This document shows positions 34,441-47,871 of a stretch of DNA of 64,000 bases, piece by piece. Made by a program: the position numbers and the translations under genes. The DNA lies in contig NC_064614.1 of assembly GCF_023898315.1 (NCBI RefSeq), forward strand, positions 703,810,720 through 703,874,719, read 5' to 3'. The stretch's first letter is position 1. Every line of letters starts with the position of its first letter. The stretch comes from Schistocerca nitens (lineage: Eukaryota; Arthropoda; Insecta; Orthoptera; Acrididae). A model generated the notes under the pieces. It saw only the letters and a program-made list of their open reading frames with translations. It was not told where the DNA came from and searched no databases.

Positions 34441-37039
34441 GCACACAGACACTGTTTTAAGGAAGTAGTTTTTTCGTATTACAGTTTGTTACCATAGTTT
34501 ATCGTAGAGAAAACTACAAAAAGGATGTAAGTCATGCGTTGGAAACATATTTCTTACAATGAAATATTAACAGTGTTGCGTTCCACACAGCTGATAGGAC
34601 GGAAACTGAAGCGATCTAACATTATAGCCTGTTTTAAGCGCAGAACCGTCTAGCCTTAGGAGTGTGCGTGTTTATATTCTCCTTACCAATACCCTCCTGG
34701 TACTGACCTCAGACACTGGAACAATACTTTAAAATTGATAGCGTAGTTGATTTACGCAAAATGTTTCGAACTCCACACGTCTGGAGCTCCATCATGCATA
34801 AAAATCACCCGTTTCTTGTTTTTCTTAACCTTCTGCTATTACAGCACAACACTTTCAAATCTACTACTATACACCGATAAGCGGTGCTAACCTCTTCGAC
34901 ATGGGTGCATCTGGAGAAATCTTGTGCACTTGGATAGGTGAGGACTCGGCTAGCTCCATTCATTCACAAGATGCGGAGTGTAGCCGTCTACTTCTGGTCA
35001 GCTGCAGATTAAATCGGTAACGGTGCTGCAGAGCGGGTTGGTCAAACACAGACAGTGTGAGGGGGTCTTCCAGTCTCTAATTTTAACCTAAGACTGCGAG
35101 AATGCTCTACAACTCCCATCCACATAGAGGTAGATCGTAAATTAAGCACTATGCTCGAGGTGCTAGAAGTATGTCTGGTATACTTTGATGATGTATATAT
35201 TCGAGAATTAACAATGAATGGAGGTACTGAACAGTCGTCTATCTACATTCGCAGTCACATGATACTCACAAAGAAGAGAAGCGGCCATTTAGCTATGATA
35301 GTGAAATTGGGAAACATGTTGTCGCAGCATTGCTCGGTGTTGAAAGTACTGTAAAATTGCTAAAATTGTTCGCACTATCAACTGTGATGCTTATTATTAG
35401 AGTACACCGACGGCGTCTTTTCCATCCAATCCATCCACTGGTACGCTGTTGGCTTCCACATAAAGACTGACTGACATTGCTTGTTTGAGTTGGAGAAAGA
35501 GTTTTGGTGGAGAAGCAACACCTTCTGGGGATGGCTAGCACCAAAACAGTGATCGCTCACATGATTGCAATACGAGGAATCACTCTAAAAAGAACGCAGA
35601 GCCATCAGCTCTTCCGTCCTTGTGACAGATAAGTTTAAATGTAGAGGTCGTCAATCACCTTGGGACTGTGGTTTGTAAACTCTCCACAACGCCACCAAAC
35701 TCTTACAGTTTCCTTATGTCGTAGCTGTCTTTTATTTAAAATCATCCAGTGTGTGTGGCTTTTTATGGTATCTGCAGTAACAACATGATTTACACCATTC
35801 GAATCTAGTTTTCTGCGAGAGGCAATGGATCAGAATGTGTTAATGTCAGTTTAGATCCTGACACAGAATTCGAAGTCGTGGTGGAACAAAAAAAAAGTAT
35901 GGCATTGTACAAAGCATGTTACAGAAGAAAAAAAAACAATGTATCAAACAACGACACAGGGTCGCAGGGAGGATCTCTTCGACTTACAGTGTGGTTTGTG
36001 GGATAAGGTCATCCTCAGAGAGTGCAGGCGATGCACTTCTACACTAGTCCTTGCAATGGATCAATAGCTGCATATTTAATAGGATCATCACATGTGCTCT
36101 GCGCTGGAAAGCAGATGGTATTTATTTTCGATATATGAGAGGAGAGAATGTGGTAAAAATATTATTGTGTTCTCTATTGGATGAAGTCAGTCGAGCTTTT
36201 ATAGTACGTAATTTTTCTTTGTTGGATGGTACAGAATATCAAAGATAGCATGTTGGGGTGATAGACGTGAATGGTCGCTGAGGGAGGTGGATCTGCAGAG
36301 CTTGTATGTAGTTTGGGGGCACACCACAGTGTAGTAGCAATATCCTCGTCCTTCTCCCAGTTCCCATTTCCATCAAATGACAGTCCTGTCACAGTAACTC
36401 TACTTAGCCTGTTTCTACATGAGTTGAGAAGGTGGTAGATTCTTCTCCGACTTCTACTCAGTTCCAACTTACATTGGAAAGATCACATGCACTAAGCTGC
36501 AGAGGTGGTAGTGCAGTCTGAGGGGCAATTCCAAGATGCATAGGGACTACCTAAAACCACGTTGGAATTTTACTGTAGCAGATAGGTTTCAGATCTGAGA
36601 GTGCTAGAAATACGATTCACTAGTCGCTGTAATCATTGAAGGACTTCTCCGTAATATCTAACGCAGGTATGTGGTGTAATGGAAAGACTTGAATCCAAAT
36701 CCCAGACAGCATTTCTACCCAAAGCGTAGCACTAGACATCTGAAAAGCTAGTGTACATTTCTTAAGACCTTAATCAGCACACCATCTACTACTGTTTGTG
36801 ATCGTTCTCAATCAACCATCACCTATAACCCAGTCGATATACCACCGAACCTCTGACATGGCATCAAGACAGAATGCTTGACAAATACTGGAGAAATATC
36901 TAGCGGTGGCGGTGTGAGGGAGTTGTAAGTACCGGTTTCATACCACGCTCCTTAGCCGAATCGCTTGCAAAATTCATTAATTTTATTACGAAGTTGCACT
37001 GTCGGCGATGTGTAACTGCACCGTTGGTTTGATACTATA
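34441..37039. other. Spacer between opposed repeat copies A and B, no gene recognised
   Basis: This 2.6 kb stretch has no recognisable coding motif or dispersed repeat. It forms the loop of the large inverted repeat made by copies A and B. Confidence 0.45.
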
Positions 37040-38838
37040 CACTGCATCTGTAGAACCAAGAGCGCTTGTAATGTTAATATGGTTGTGTTTTTTAATATCT
37101 TGCGGTTTGTAAGACGATTACGCCTCTCTTTCTAAGACACAGTGGTACTGCTCGCAAGAAAAACTTTTGAGAGATGTCCAACCATCGTTGATTCTCGGTC
37201 AGTATTATTTCGTGTGTCTGGCAATCATTTATTGGCGAAGTATTATACTTAGTAGTAGGGGCTTCATGATAGGTCCCCTTCAGCATCAGGCTTATAAAGT
37301 ATGTGTTTGTGATCTGACATGTGCAAAATAAACGACTATATCCAGTCGTAAGGAAAGTATGGATTTGACTAGGAATACTATGATAGCAAACGGAAGAGTA
37401 TGTCAAGTCATAAGACTGGCACAGATATTTCTATATTCAGAGCCTCAGCCGTCAGCAGGCTGTTTTCCGATACTTCGCTCATTGTCGAATGTTGTTCAAC
37501 TGAGATCATGATCGTAACATTTCATTGTAAGTATAGCTATCAAAAATATATGAGGCCGGTTTGTTCCTAGGACGATTCTGTCTATGCGTGTTTGGCGTGT
37601 AGCGCCGGTGACCTGTGGCGGGAATGATTCACGTTTCCCATTAACTGTAGGAGCCTTCCGAATGCAGAGGCCTGTCTTGTGGTGGTAATAATTCACATTT
37701 CCCGTTAATGGCAGCAGCTGCCCATACAGAGAGGTCTGTTGGGAGTGAAGGAACGTAGCTGACTTAATCATATCGTCATCTACACGGCCAATAGCGAGCT
37801 AATACTTAGTATGTGTTGGATAGTTTTCGTGATCGTGTGGAAATCTGAGAAGATTCAACATGGATCTTTATCTGCACTGGGGCCTTATTCCCTCCCATGT
37901 AAGTTGCTCAGTTGCCTGCTTCTTCACATTTCGCATCTTTATTTAGTTGAGAGAACATCGATTGTGGTGCGTGCATCTAGCAGGTGAAAGACAGGTGGAA
38001 GTCACGTTTGCTGGTTCTCTAGACATCAGTAACACCTTAGTTGACTTTCTAAATTATACGGATTATTTGGAATCTGTTACATCACCGACATCAGTATTCG
38101 TGAGTGGAAATATCAGTTTCCTCTATTTTTTTGAGTTCTCACGTAAAGGTCTTTGCAGACGGGATACGTTTCTAGTTACTCAGTGGTTACAGTACGTTCC
38201 ACATCACTAAAGGTTCGGGTTTGTAGAGAAATAATTTCCAGTCTATATCTTCAGAGTTATGTTGCGCGAGCGATCAGTAGGATACTACTATGTGCTTGAT
38301 ATCGAGAAGTACCACGAATATGGTATGATAGTCTATCAAACCATGCAAAATTACATGTGTTCTTGTAATCCCAGAGTATGGAGAAGTGCATAGAAAAGCA
38401 AACAGGTCCAGGCCAGAAACAGTAACGTGTTTGTGCCGAGGGGAAACGAGCCAGTCTTTGCACAAGAGTTCTGAGAGTGACTTCGATCAACTGAGGGCAC
38501 TCTCATCACGCATTGGGAGTGGATGACTACCTGACCTTGCAGAAAATATCTAGTGCCACGAGTATACCTATGGTGCATGTGCTTATGCTGTCTGTCTTCG
38601 TGGTATATGTAGGAATGATGTAAAAGGCGCGATTTTGTATGGTGCAGGATAAGAACTGTATGTTTACTACATCAACACGGTACGTAGTGATATATTGCTG
38701 AGTTGGAGATCAGTTTCATGCTCCAATATTCAAGCTCCTGTCCTCAGTGGGGAAGCAGTGTATTTGAGTAAGAGTCTTTCCGTATTTGACGATATGTAAG
38801 GGCACTTTGCAGGATTTAATTGTTAGTGCAATATGGCG

Positions 38839-41800
38839 TTGTTGTTGTTGTGGTCTTCAGTCCTGAGACTGGTTTGATGCAGCTCTCCATGCTACTCTAT
38901 CCTGTGCAAGCTTCTTCATCTCCCAGTACCTACTGCAGCCTACATCCTTCTGAATCTGCTTAGTATATTCATCTCGTGGTCTCCCTCTGCGATTTTTACC
39001 CTCAACACTGCACTCCAATACTAAATTGGTGATCCCTCGATGTCTCAGAACATGTCCCACGAACCGACCCCTTCTTCTAGTCAAGTTGTGCCACAAGCTC
39101 CTCTTCTCCCCAATTCTATTCAATACCTCCTCATTAGTTATGTGATCTACCCATCTAATCTTCAACATTTTTCTGTAGCACCACATTTCGCAAGCTTCTA
39201 TTCTCTTCTTGTCTAAGCTATTTATTGTCCACATTTCACATCCATACATGGCTACATTCCATACAAATACTTTCAGAAACGACTTCCTGACATTTAAATC
39301 TATAGTCGATGTTAACAAATTTTTCTTCTTCAGAAACGATTTCCTTGCCATTGCCAGTCTACATTTTATGTCCTCTCTACTTCGACCATCATCAGTTATT
39401 TTTCTCCCCAAATAGCAAAACTCCTTTACTACTTTAAATGTCTCCTTTCCTAATCTAATTCCCTCAGCATCACCCGACTTAATTCGACTACATTCCATTA
39501 TCCTCGTTTTGCTTTTGTTGATGTTCATCTTATACCCTCCTTTCAAGACACTGTCCATTCCGTTCAACTGCTCTTCCAAGTCCTTTGCTGTCTCTGACAG
39601 AATGACAATGTCATCGGCGAACCTCAATGTTTTTATTTCTTCTCCATGGATTTTAATACCTACTCTGAACTTTTCTTTTGTTTTCTTTACTGCTTGCTCA
39701 ATATACAGATTGAATAACATTGGGGATAGGCTACAACCCTGTCTCACTCCTTTCCCAACCACTGCTTCCCTTTCATGTCCCTCAACTCTTATAACTGCCA
39801 TCTGGTTTCTGTACAAATTGCAAATAGCTTTTCGCTCCCTGTATTTTACCCCTGCCACCTTCAAAATTTGAAAGAGAATATTCCAGCCAAAATTGTCATA
39901 AGCTTTCTCTAAGTCTACAAATGCTAGAAACGTAGGTTTGTCATTCCTTCAGCTATCTTCTATGAAAAGTTTTAGGGTCAGTATTGCCTCATGTGATCCA
40001 CCATCTATACAGAATCCAAACTGATCTTCCCCGAGGTCGGCTTCTATCAGTTTTTCCATTCATCTGTAAAGAATTCGCGTTAGTATTTTGCAGCTGTGGC
40101 TTATTAAACTGATAGTTTGGTAATTTTCACATCTGTCAACACCTGCTTTCTTTGGGATTGGAATTATTATATTCTTCTTCAAGTCTGACGGTATTTCGCC
40201 TGTCTCATACATCTTGCTCACCAGATCGTAGAGTTTTGTTAGGACTGGCTCTCCCAAGGCTGTCAGTAGTTCTAATGGAATGTTGTCTACCCTGGGGACC
40301 TTGTTTCGACTCAGGTCTTTCAGTGCTCTGTCAAACTCTTCACGCAGTATCATATCTCCCATTTCATCTTCATCTACATCCTCTTCCATTTCCATAATAT
40401 TGTCCTCAAGTACATCGCCCTTGTATAGACCCTCTATATACTCCTTCCACCTTTCTGCTTTCCCTTCTTTGCTTAGAACTGGGTTTCCATCAAAGCTCTT
40501 GATATTCATGCAAGTGGTTCTCCTTTCTCCAAAGGGCTCTTTAATTTTCCTGTAGGCAGTATCTATCTTACCCCTAGTGAGATAAGCCTCTACATCCTTA
40601 CATTTGTTCTCTAGCCATCCCTGCTTAGCCATTTTGCACTTCCTGTCGATAACATTTTTGAGACGTTTGCATTCCTTTTTGCCTGCTTCATTTACTACAT
40701 TTTTATATTTTCTCCTTTCATCAATTAAATTCAAGATTTCTTCTGTTAACCAAGGGTTTCTACTAGCCCTTGTCTTTTTACCTATTTGATCCTCTGCTGC
40801 CAACACTATTTCATCCCTCAAAGCTATCCATTCTTCTTCTAATGTATTTCTTTCCCCCATTCCTGTCAATTGTTCCCTTATGCTCTCCCTGAAACTCTCT
40901 ACAACCTCTGGTTCTTTCAGCTTATCCAGGTCCCATCTCCTTAAATTCCCACCTTTTTGCAGTTTTTTCAGTTTCAATCTGCAGTTCATAACCAATAGAT
41001 TGTGGTCAGAATCCACATCTGCCCCTGGAAATGTCTTACAATTTAAAACCTGGTTCCTAAATCTCTGTCTTACCATTATATAATCTATCTGATACCTGTT
41101 AGTATCTCCAGGATTCTTCCAGGTATACAACCTTCTTTTATGATTCTTGAACCAAGTGTTAGCTATGATTAAGTTATGCTCTGTGCAAAATTCTACAAGG
41201 CGGCTTCACCTTTCATTTCTTCCTCCCAATCCATATTCACCTACTATGTTTCCTTCTCTCCCTTTTCCTACTCTTGAATTCCAGTCACCCATGACTATTA
41301 AATTTTCGTCTCCCTTCACTGTCTGAATAATTTCTTTTATCTCATCATACATTTCAACACTTTCTTCGTCATCTGCAGAGCTAGTTGGCCTATAAACGTG
41401 TACTACTGTAGTAGGCGTGGGCTTCGTGTCTATCTTGGCCACAATAATGTGTTCACTATGCTGTTTGTAGTAGTTTACCCGTACTCCTACTTTTTTATCC
41501 ATTATTAAACCTACTCCTGCATTACCCCTACTTGACTTTGTATTTATAAACCTGTATTCACCTGACCAAAAGTCTTGTTCCTCCTGCCACCAAAGTTCAC
41601 TAATTCGCACTATATCTAACATTAACCTATCCATTTCCCTTTTTAAATTTTCTAACCTACCTGCCCGATTAAGGGATCTGACATTCCACGCTCCGATCCG
41701 TAGAACGCCAGTTTTCTTTCTCCTGATAACGACGTCCTCTTGAGTAGTCCCCGCCCGGAGATCCGAATGGGCTACTATTTTACCTCCGGAATATTTTACC

Positions 41801-41877
41801 CAAGAGGACGCCATCATCATTTAATCATACAGTAAAGCTGCATGCCCTCGGGAGAAATTACGGCTTTAGTTTCCCCT
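38839..41877 (-). mobile_element. RTE-like LINE, near full length, with 12-bp target duplication
   Basis: This 3039-bp non-LTR retrotransposon lies on the minus strand. The exact direct repeat TGCAATATGGCG flanks it at 38827-38838 and 41878-41889, and copy A has the matching empty site at 32035-32046. The 3' end (low coordinate) is a (CAA)n-type tail, TTGTTGTTGTTG on the plus strand, and the ORF runs almost to it, as in RTE elements. The short 5' leader before the ORF also fits. Confidence 0.92.
38857..41820 (-). pseudogene. RTE-like endonuclease/reverse transcriptase ORF with three TGA stops
   Basis: One reading frame of 988 codons runs from the ATG run at 41820 to the stop at 38857 with no frameshift. 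It is interrupted only by TGA at 41206-41208, 40060-40062 and 39949-39951. The N-terminal apurinic-type endonuclease shows IGAWNVRSLN, ELWWQEE, GVGLIMDKK, MGDWNSRVG and DSDHNLL. The reverse transcriptase shows DNIPLELL, NYQTISLISHSCK, AFVDLEKAYDN (catalytic Asp), GVRQGCSLSPMLFNLYIE and RFADDIVILSE (catalytic Asp pair). The C-terminal region has YLGRKITDDGR, YGCEMWT and GRFVGHVLRHRG. In the family it nicks the target and reverse-transcribes its own RNA. Only nonsense changes break it, so the insertion is fairly young. Confidence 0.9.
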
Positions 41878-44245
41878 TGCAATATGGCGATCTGTGTAAA
41901 ATAGTTTTTGCTGCTGAAAGTCTCATCTGCAGAAGGAAAGAAAAGGGATTACAGTACACCAACCGGCGTCAGTGATATCTTTCCAACTATTACGTCCTTG
42001 GGTGTGGTATTCATTATCACACACAGTTCCTGATGCCTGTCCTTCATAACACTTATTTGATAGAATCTTGACAGGATGCAGCACCTTCCAGAGGCGCTGA
42101 TTCGACGACTTTGTCAGATAATTTCCTAGGACTAAGGAGAATCGAGACATATGGCCGGTGTGAGTGTAGGCATACCATATTTTTTCGGCAGATACTGAGT
42201 TTCGTTCCAGAACCACTGCCATCAAGAGGAGACGTTACCGGTACATCGATCGGTGTCAGACTGCAGCAGCAATCGTAATATTTAATTGTAGCTAGACTGG
42301 TAAACATGTTCCTGGCTCCCAATATTCTTGTAAGTCTTGTATGAATTAGATGAACTGTAGACAACTTTTGTGGTGTTTAACTATCAGTGCAAAGTAGCGA
42401 TCTGTACAAAATAATGTTGGCGCTGAAACTCTCGTCTGCAGAAGACAATGGTTGACAGTGCTCGCACACTGGCATCAGCAGCAGTTTGACAAGTGAATTC
42501 AGTGACAGATGGGCTGCCCCATTAGGACTGCTAGGAAGAATGAACCCTGTGCTATTCTGGGAAGCATTGCAACATCTCTCTTGGTGCTGGACCTGCATCG
42601 CATCTATGCGTCATCACATCAGAAATGGTACTTAGGTGAACACGTGTTTCGACAAGTATTTCTCTGGTGTCATGTTTGAAACAGATGCCGCTGCCTCATA
42701 CTTTTGGGAACTGAACTGACACCTACGCTTGGTTTGGCAGCTGATGGCTACGTCATCACTTCGTGGGGACCGCTGGTTCATTTCAACTCCCAGGGTCGTG
42801 TGCAGAGTCGGCAGCATTGGCGTCGGGCGTCAAGTGCGGGATGTTTTTTTTAGCGATCTTTTGTTTAAACTATATGACATCGATTTCACCGAGCAATAGG
42901 TTGCTGCGAATTAAAAAAAAGCTACCCCATACATGTGAATATCGATTTCACTAATTTGCATAATTTTTTTATATCAATGTGGTGTTAGCGGTACAATAGT
43001 TAAGGGGAGGGTATGCGTGAGTGGGTGAAATGGAGCAGAACAGTAGGTTAATTGCAGAACGCTAGGTTAATTTGCATAATTTTTATGTAAAACGCAGTAC
43101 AGTAGTTTATGAGGGTAGGTGACAAAGAAATATGCGCCAGAAATGGCGTTCAGAAGCGTGTTAATTCGAAAAGTGTACGAAAAAATGGTTGGAGGACATA
43201 ACTAATTACTTAATTTGGTATCAAAGGCGGTACAATAGCTAAAGGAAATGGGGGTAACATGGAAAACCACTTAACAGAACAACAGCTTAAGTGCTGACAA
43301 AGGCCAAAGCATTAGGTTAAGACATGAAGAGTACAGTGCGGAACATTAGGCTATGCAACATGTTTGCTCCATGTAATTACTTCTTACAACACCTACGTAT
43401 TTTCAAACAGCAGAGAATGATGAGCAAGAGAAATCCGACCCCCACAAACTCATTTTCTCATAAATAAACAATATACCCTTGAATTTCCTGTTATGAGACC
43501 CTTCCTCTCCATCACCAGACCGCCATCTTGGATTAAGTCATGGAAGGGACGTCAGCGCCCTCTGGTGGCAATACTGTGCACTAGGTCAGTTGGACCCAGA
43601 CCTTGGGCTGAACACACGTGAAGCCAGAACTGCCTCTAATTGTTTAGATAAAGACTGAACGTATAAAGACTTACGTCCAGTGCAGGCTGAGTCGTTTTCC
43701 CACCACTTCCTAGGAAGATGTGGCGGTCGGATGACTTAGGTTAGTGGAGGTAGCCAAAGTGCCCTTTTTCCCGCCATTTTCTTCGGTTTGTGGAGGTAGC
43801 CATGGTGTGTTGCATTGTCCTGATGGAATTTGAACTTCCTGCCATTTTCTGGTGAGGAGAGTCGAGGGTGGATGGGAGGAGGTTTACCAGTGGGTGAGAG
43901 GTTAATTAATTGATCAATGTAATTAAGTAGTCAATCACATTGATAAGAGTGGGAGGGGCTATTCCAATAACTCAGACCTGAAAGTGCACTTGTAGCAGCG
44001 TGATGATGGGAGGGTAGTGGGTTGGGGGTGGGGGGAAGGGTCAGTGGAACAATAGCTTAAGTGGCTGTCAATCAAAAGGAAGGATCCTTTTAACACAACA
44101 ATAGGTTAAGAACCTGTCAAGCAAAGGAATACAATAGATTATTTACCTGTCAATCAAAGGAGAACAATAGGTTTGCCCCTGAGTGCATACGTGCCCCTGA
44201 TGTAGGCAACCTGCACTAACAAAATGCGCTGATGCCCACCTTGTC

Positions 44246-46110
44246 CCCGTGCTACAGTGATGGAGTTTGTGTAATCGATTTCCACGTAGTAAACATGTAA
44301 GTTTTCCATTGTAGCATACGAATTGACATAAAATATGGTTATTCTAGCAGTTTTAAAAACACTGTCATCTGCTTTCTAGCTTCTAGATGCACAGTGGGGT
44401 CCTTTTATAATCCAATGGACACATCACAGAAAACGCTTATAGAATCTATATCACATGGAAGCATATGGTATAGGATGTGTTACAAATATTGATTCTTAGT
44501 GTCCAAAATATCTATCTGCACCGAGGAGTTTCAAATATCAGCCTAATACTACGTTCTTTTGTCAGAGCACTTTATAAATTCGGCAAGGTGGCTACAGAAA
44601 CATAAATAGTGTTGGAGTCTGTGTAATCGATTTTCACTTAGTCTACATGTAAGTTGACTATTATAGCAAACGAATTGTCATTAAATACAGCTATCTGACC
44701 TGTTTTGCAGTGGTATGAGTATCAGGAGTTGTAATGTGAAACGATCATGCAGTGGACTTGGAGAAATTCCTCAGCGCTGTGCAGGTATACCAGATGTGAT
44801 GGAAAAACAGTAAAGTTCACATCCCCACTCCCCCCTCTCCCCCTCCCCCCACCGCCTCCCACCACCTCTGTCTTCCGTTCGTTTCTTCATGAGGCAGACT
44901 CTAACTTCAATAGCGAGTGCAACTTAATTTTTCTGTTTTGTGTTGAAACCAATGAAATTAGCATTGACAAAGGTTTTCCAGCTGTTTGTATCCCACCTAA
45001 GGCAGTCACTGTCTATAAACTCGCTTTTCTAATGAAACAGTTTGTAGATTAGCAGAAGCATGAAGGTCTCGTACTTATATGTTGCAAATCGTTCTAGATT
45101 TGGCAGGACAGCCTTTTTTAATGGTGATGGTTATGCCTTGCTGAATAGTAAGGAACAGAGGTAAGCGTCATAGCTTTTCGATCAGAGATTACGTGCAAAT
45201 CAGAGATAAATATCCATCAAGGTGTATGTGTCTCTTGGAAAAACCAGTCCAAGCAGTGGTACATGATATCAGAAGGAAAAGTTATCTCTTACATGTGAAT
45301 GTGATTTATGAAGACGTGTTTTGTCTCTGGCCACGGAGTTGCCACGTTATAGATGCGAGAAAGGTTATCGTTCATGGCCAAAGAATTGAATCTTGTGCGG
45401 GTAAAACATACATGAGTCTCAAAGAAATCCTTACGTGTGATCTGACACACCCAAACGCTTTGTGTGCAGCACATGGAAGGAGTCTGAGGCATTCTGAAAC
45501 ATTCTATTTTATATCTATATTGAGATGGGGACAATCACCGACCAGTGTAATGCACTATCTTCTATTTCTTAAATATTCTTCGAGACTAAACACTTGAAAT
45601 TTTTCATTTAGGACCGTTTTAGAACGCCTCAAACTCATTCCATACACTCTAGACAACAAGACACTGTGATCTAGGTGTATGCGAGCACATAATATGACTT
45701 GCTTCAAACTTATATAAGGTTTAATCACACAAGATTCCATTCTACAAACATGCATGATAATCCCTCTCACATCTATAATGATAGTATATGACAGGTGGTA
45801 CAATGGGTAGAATCCATTCCTTTCTTCAGCCATGTCATTCCAGAGAAATAAGACGTCTCCATCAGCCATTTCCTTCTGCATCCCTTTTATGTGGCGAAAA
45901 CTACAGAACAGTTGCTGTGTTGTGTTCTACAGTGCGTCCATGGAGATTATAAGAGTACAACATTTTGCATCTAGAAGCTGACAAAAGCGATTTGTGCGAT
46001 TTAAAACGCAGGAACAACTACATTTAACAACTATTCGTTTGCTAAATTGGAAAAACTACCTGTAGCTGACGTTGAAATCGATAACGCAGACTGTAACACT
46101 GTTCATGATT
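44246..46110. repeat. Diverged direct and inverted repeats next to copy B
   Basis: Three related units can be aligned by eye. Unit 1 (44272-44600) and unit 2 (44611 to about 45590) are direct. Unit 3 (about 45600-46105) is inverted. Shared pieces are TAATCGATTT, GCAAACGAATTG or a close variant, CTTCTAGATGCA (unit 1 and unit 3), and the GAATCTTGTG block at 45387 and its inverted partner near 45730. Identity is roughly 65%, so these are old. Copy A's left flank (29500-29655) has a shortened relative with GCACTTTATAAATTC. No domain was recognised in the open frames here. Confidence 0.6.
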
Positions 46111-46210
46111 TGGCAGCCATCTTACTTACATTCGTATTCTTGACTACAGAACATGTGAATTTAAAAATGCAGTGCTGACTAGAACACTAGATCACCTTCT
46201 TCTTCTAATA

Positions 46211-46404
46211 GCCAGCCTTTGTGGCCGAGCGGTTCTAGGCGCTACAGTCCAGAACCGAGCTGCTGCTGTAGTCGCAGGTTCGAATCCTGCCTCGGGCATG
46301 GATGTGTGTGATGTCTTTAGATTACTTAGGTTTACGAAGTTCTAAGTCTAGGGAACTGATGACCTCAGATGTTAAGTCCTATAGTGCTCAGAGCCATTTG
46401 AACG
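46211..46404 (+). repeat. tRNA-derived SINE, family 1
   Basis: The copy is full length, with GTGGCCGAGCGGTTCTAGGC, GGTTCGAATCCTG, CTGATGACCTCAG and the tail GCTCAGAGCCATTTGAACG. No target duplication was resolved by eye. The box A to B distance and tail match the other family 1 copies. Confidence 0.88.
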
Positions 46405-47871
46405 TTTTTCTCTTTTTTTGCTTATAAGAAAGGTAAATGAAGTTTAATAACCATCTACATCAATAGGGTATAGCACTACGTTACACTGATGAGTGCACTT
46501 TGATTTTGGCATGTTAATTGGCCTCACCTTCAGATCCCTCAGCAGTCTCCAAAGATGTGTTGCTTGTGGTAATATGCAAGTGTGATTACAAAACTCTGAT
46601 TGTGAATGACAAAATTCAAACATGCATCAAAATAAAGTTGTTCCGTACTGTTTGTGAAAATACATATGAGTTCAAGTACAATATACATGTTGGACTTCTG
46701 TAATACCTTAATTGTACTGCAGCAGTAAAAAACAGTGCATGTGACTCACATATTGGCACTAATGAAAATCAAAATACATAAAGATTTCTTCTATGAAATT
46801 ATAAAATTTACATGCCACTACTGCTGATCTAATGTACAAAGAGCACTTGTCAGGGGGAATAGTTTGTTTGATATTTGTACCAAAGTAAACAATGTTATTC
46901 TCATGTCTAGGTTGCATTTTTTGTCCAAAACTAGTTTAGTTTAGTTAAAAACCAATATCAGATTCATCCATTCATTACAGTGACCCCATGATAGAGAAAA
47001 AGAAACATTATCTTGCAATACAAAAAATCTGTCATTTCCTGTTCATAATGTTATATCTAATTGTCTTTATCATCTGTCAAAAAATTGTCTTAGTTCCGCT
47101 AAAAACCGTTATCAAAGGCATCCATACATTCTAGTGACCCTATACTAGGATACAAAATTTATCTTTCAGTACAAAATGTTTGTCGTCTTCACCTATGTTT
47201 TACACACAATATGTTACATTTATTTACGTTCAGGGACAGCTGTACCAATCATCGATCCTCTGCAGACCTTCCTGTAACTCGATACAGCCTTTGACTTTAC
47301 AGTCATCGTATAGACGCTAGCATCATTTGGTAGAAGCTTCATGGAACTTCCAATGTTATCTTTTGTAGACCGTAACAATTTCCTTACAAACCTTTTACTC
47401 GAAATTACGGTTACAACTGTTGAATTCGTCCCCGTATATTTTATTACGATGTAGAGGGAACACAAGTATCGATCAGGTGACTGTAATTGCACTATTAAAC
47501 ATAATGTCAGTATGACTGTTTCACTCTTGCTCCACTAGACTAAATGATGGTGTTGGTGCTGAGTGGAGGTCACTACAGCTCGCTTGCACTATTAATCATG
47601 ATGGTCAGTGTTTTTATATGTGACACAGATATATTGCACATTAAGAGCCTTGAAAAAAGAAGATGAGTTTTAAGAAAACTTCACACGAAAGTGGTCGAAC
47701 CCGATCCATTGAGTCATCTTATTATATTCCTGTCACAGCTACTAGAGATGTATGAAAACACACAATAAGTGCAGATTTCTTAATTGCAACTGTGGACGGC
47801 ACAACATGATCCTCAATTGAGAAAATTTACGCATTTTAGTGCCAGGATTAGCCTAAATGATTCATTGGTTT
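46405..47871. repeat. AT-rich stretch with a diverged tandem pair
   Basis: Two diverged direct units of about 150 bp lie at about 46918-47066 and 47072-47225. Both contain the order GTTA/GCTAAAAACC, ATC-ATCCAT, GTGACCC and a final CATAATGTTA/ACAATATGTTA. No coding gene is recognised. Confidence 0.55.

Larger units (their letters stand above)
37040..44245 (-). repeat. Long repeat family, copy B, split by a LINE
   Basis: This is the reverse-complement counterpart of copy A, about 4.2 kb of repeat once the 3.0 kb LINE at 38839-41877 is set aside. It shares the same landmarks in inverted order. It extends about 190 bp further than copy A shows at the landmark with ATGGTTGTGTTTTTT (also in copy C at 63715-63735). 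The GC-rich end at 44008-44040 carries G-quadruplex-capable runs. Relative to copy A it lacks a segment corresponding to about 31540-31730. Confidence 0.82.

Noticed and set aside
45193..45881. Open frames on both strands that resemble each other
   Set aside because: The likeness is explained by the inverted repeat beneath them; no domain or start context supports a gene.
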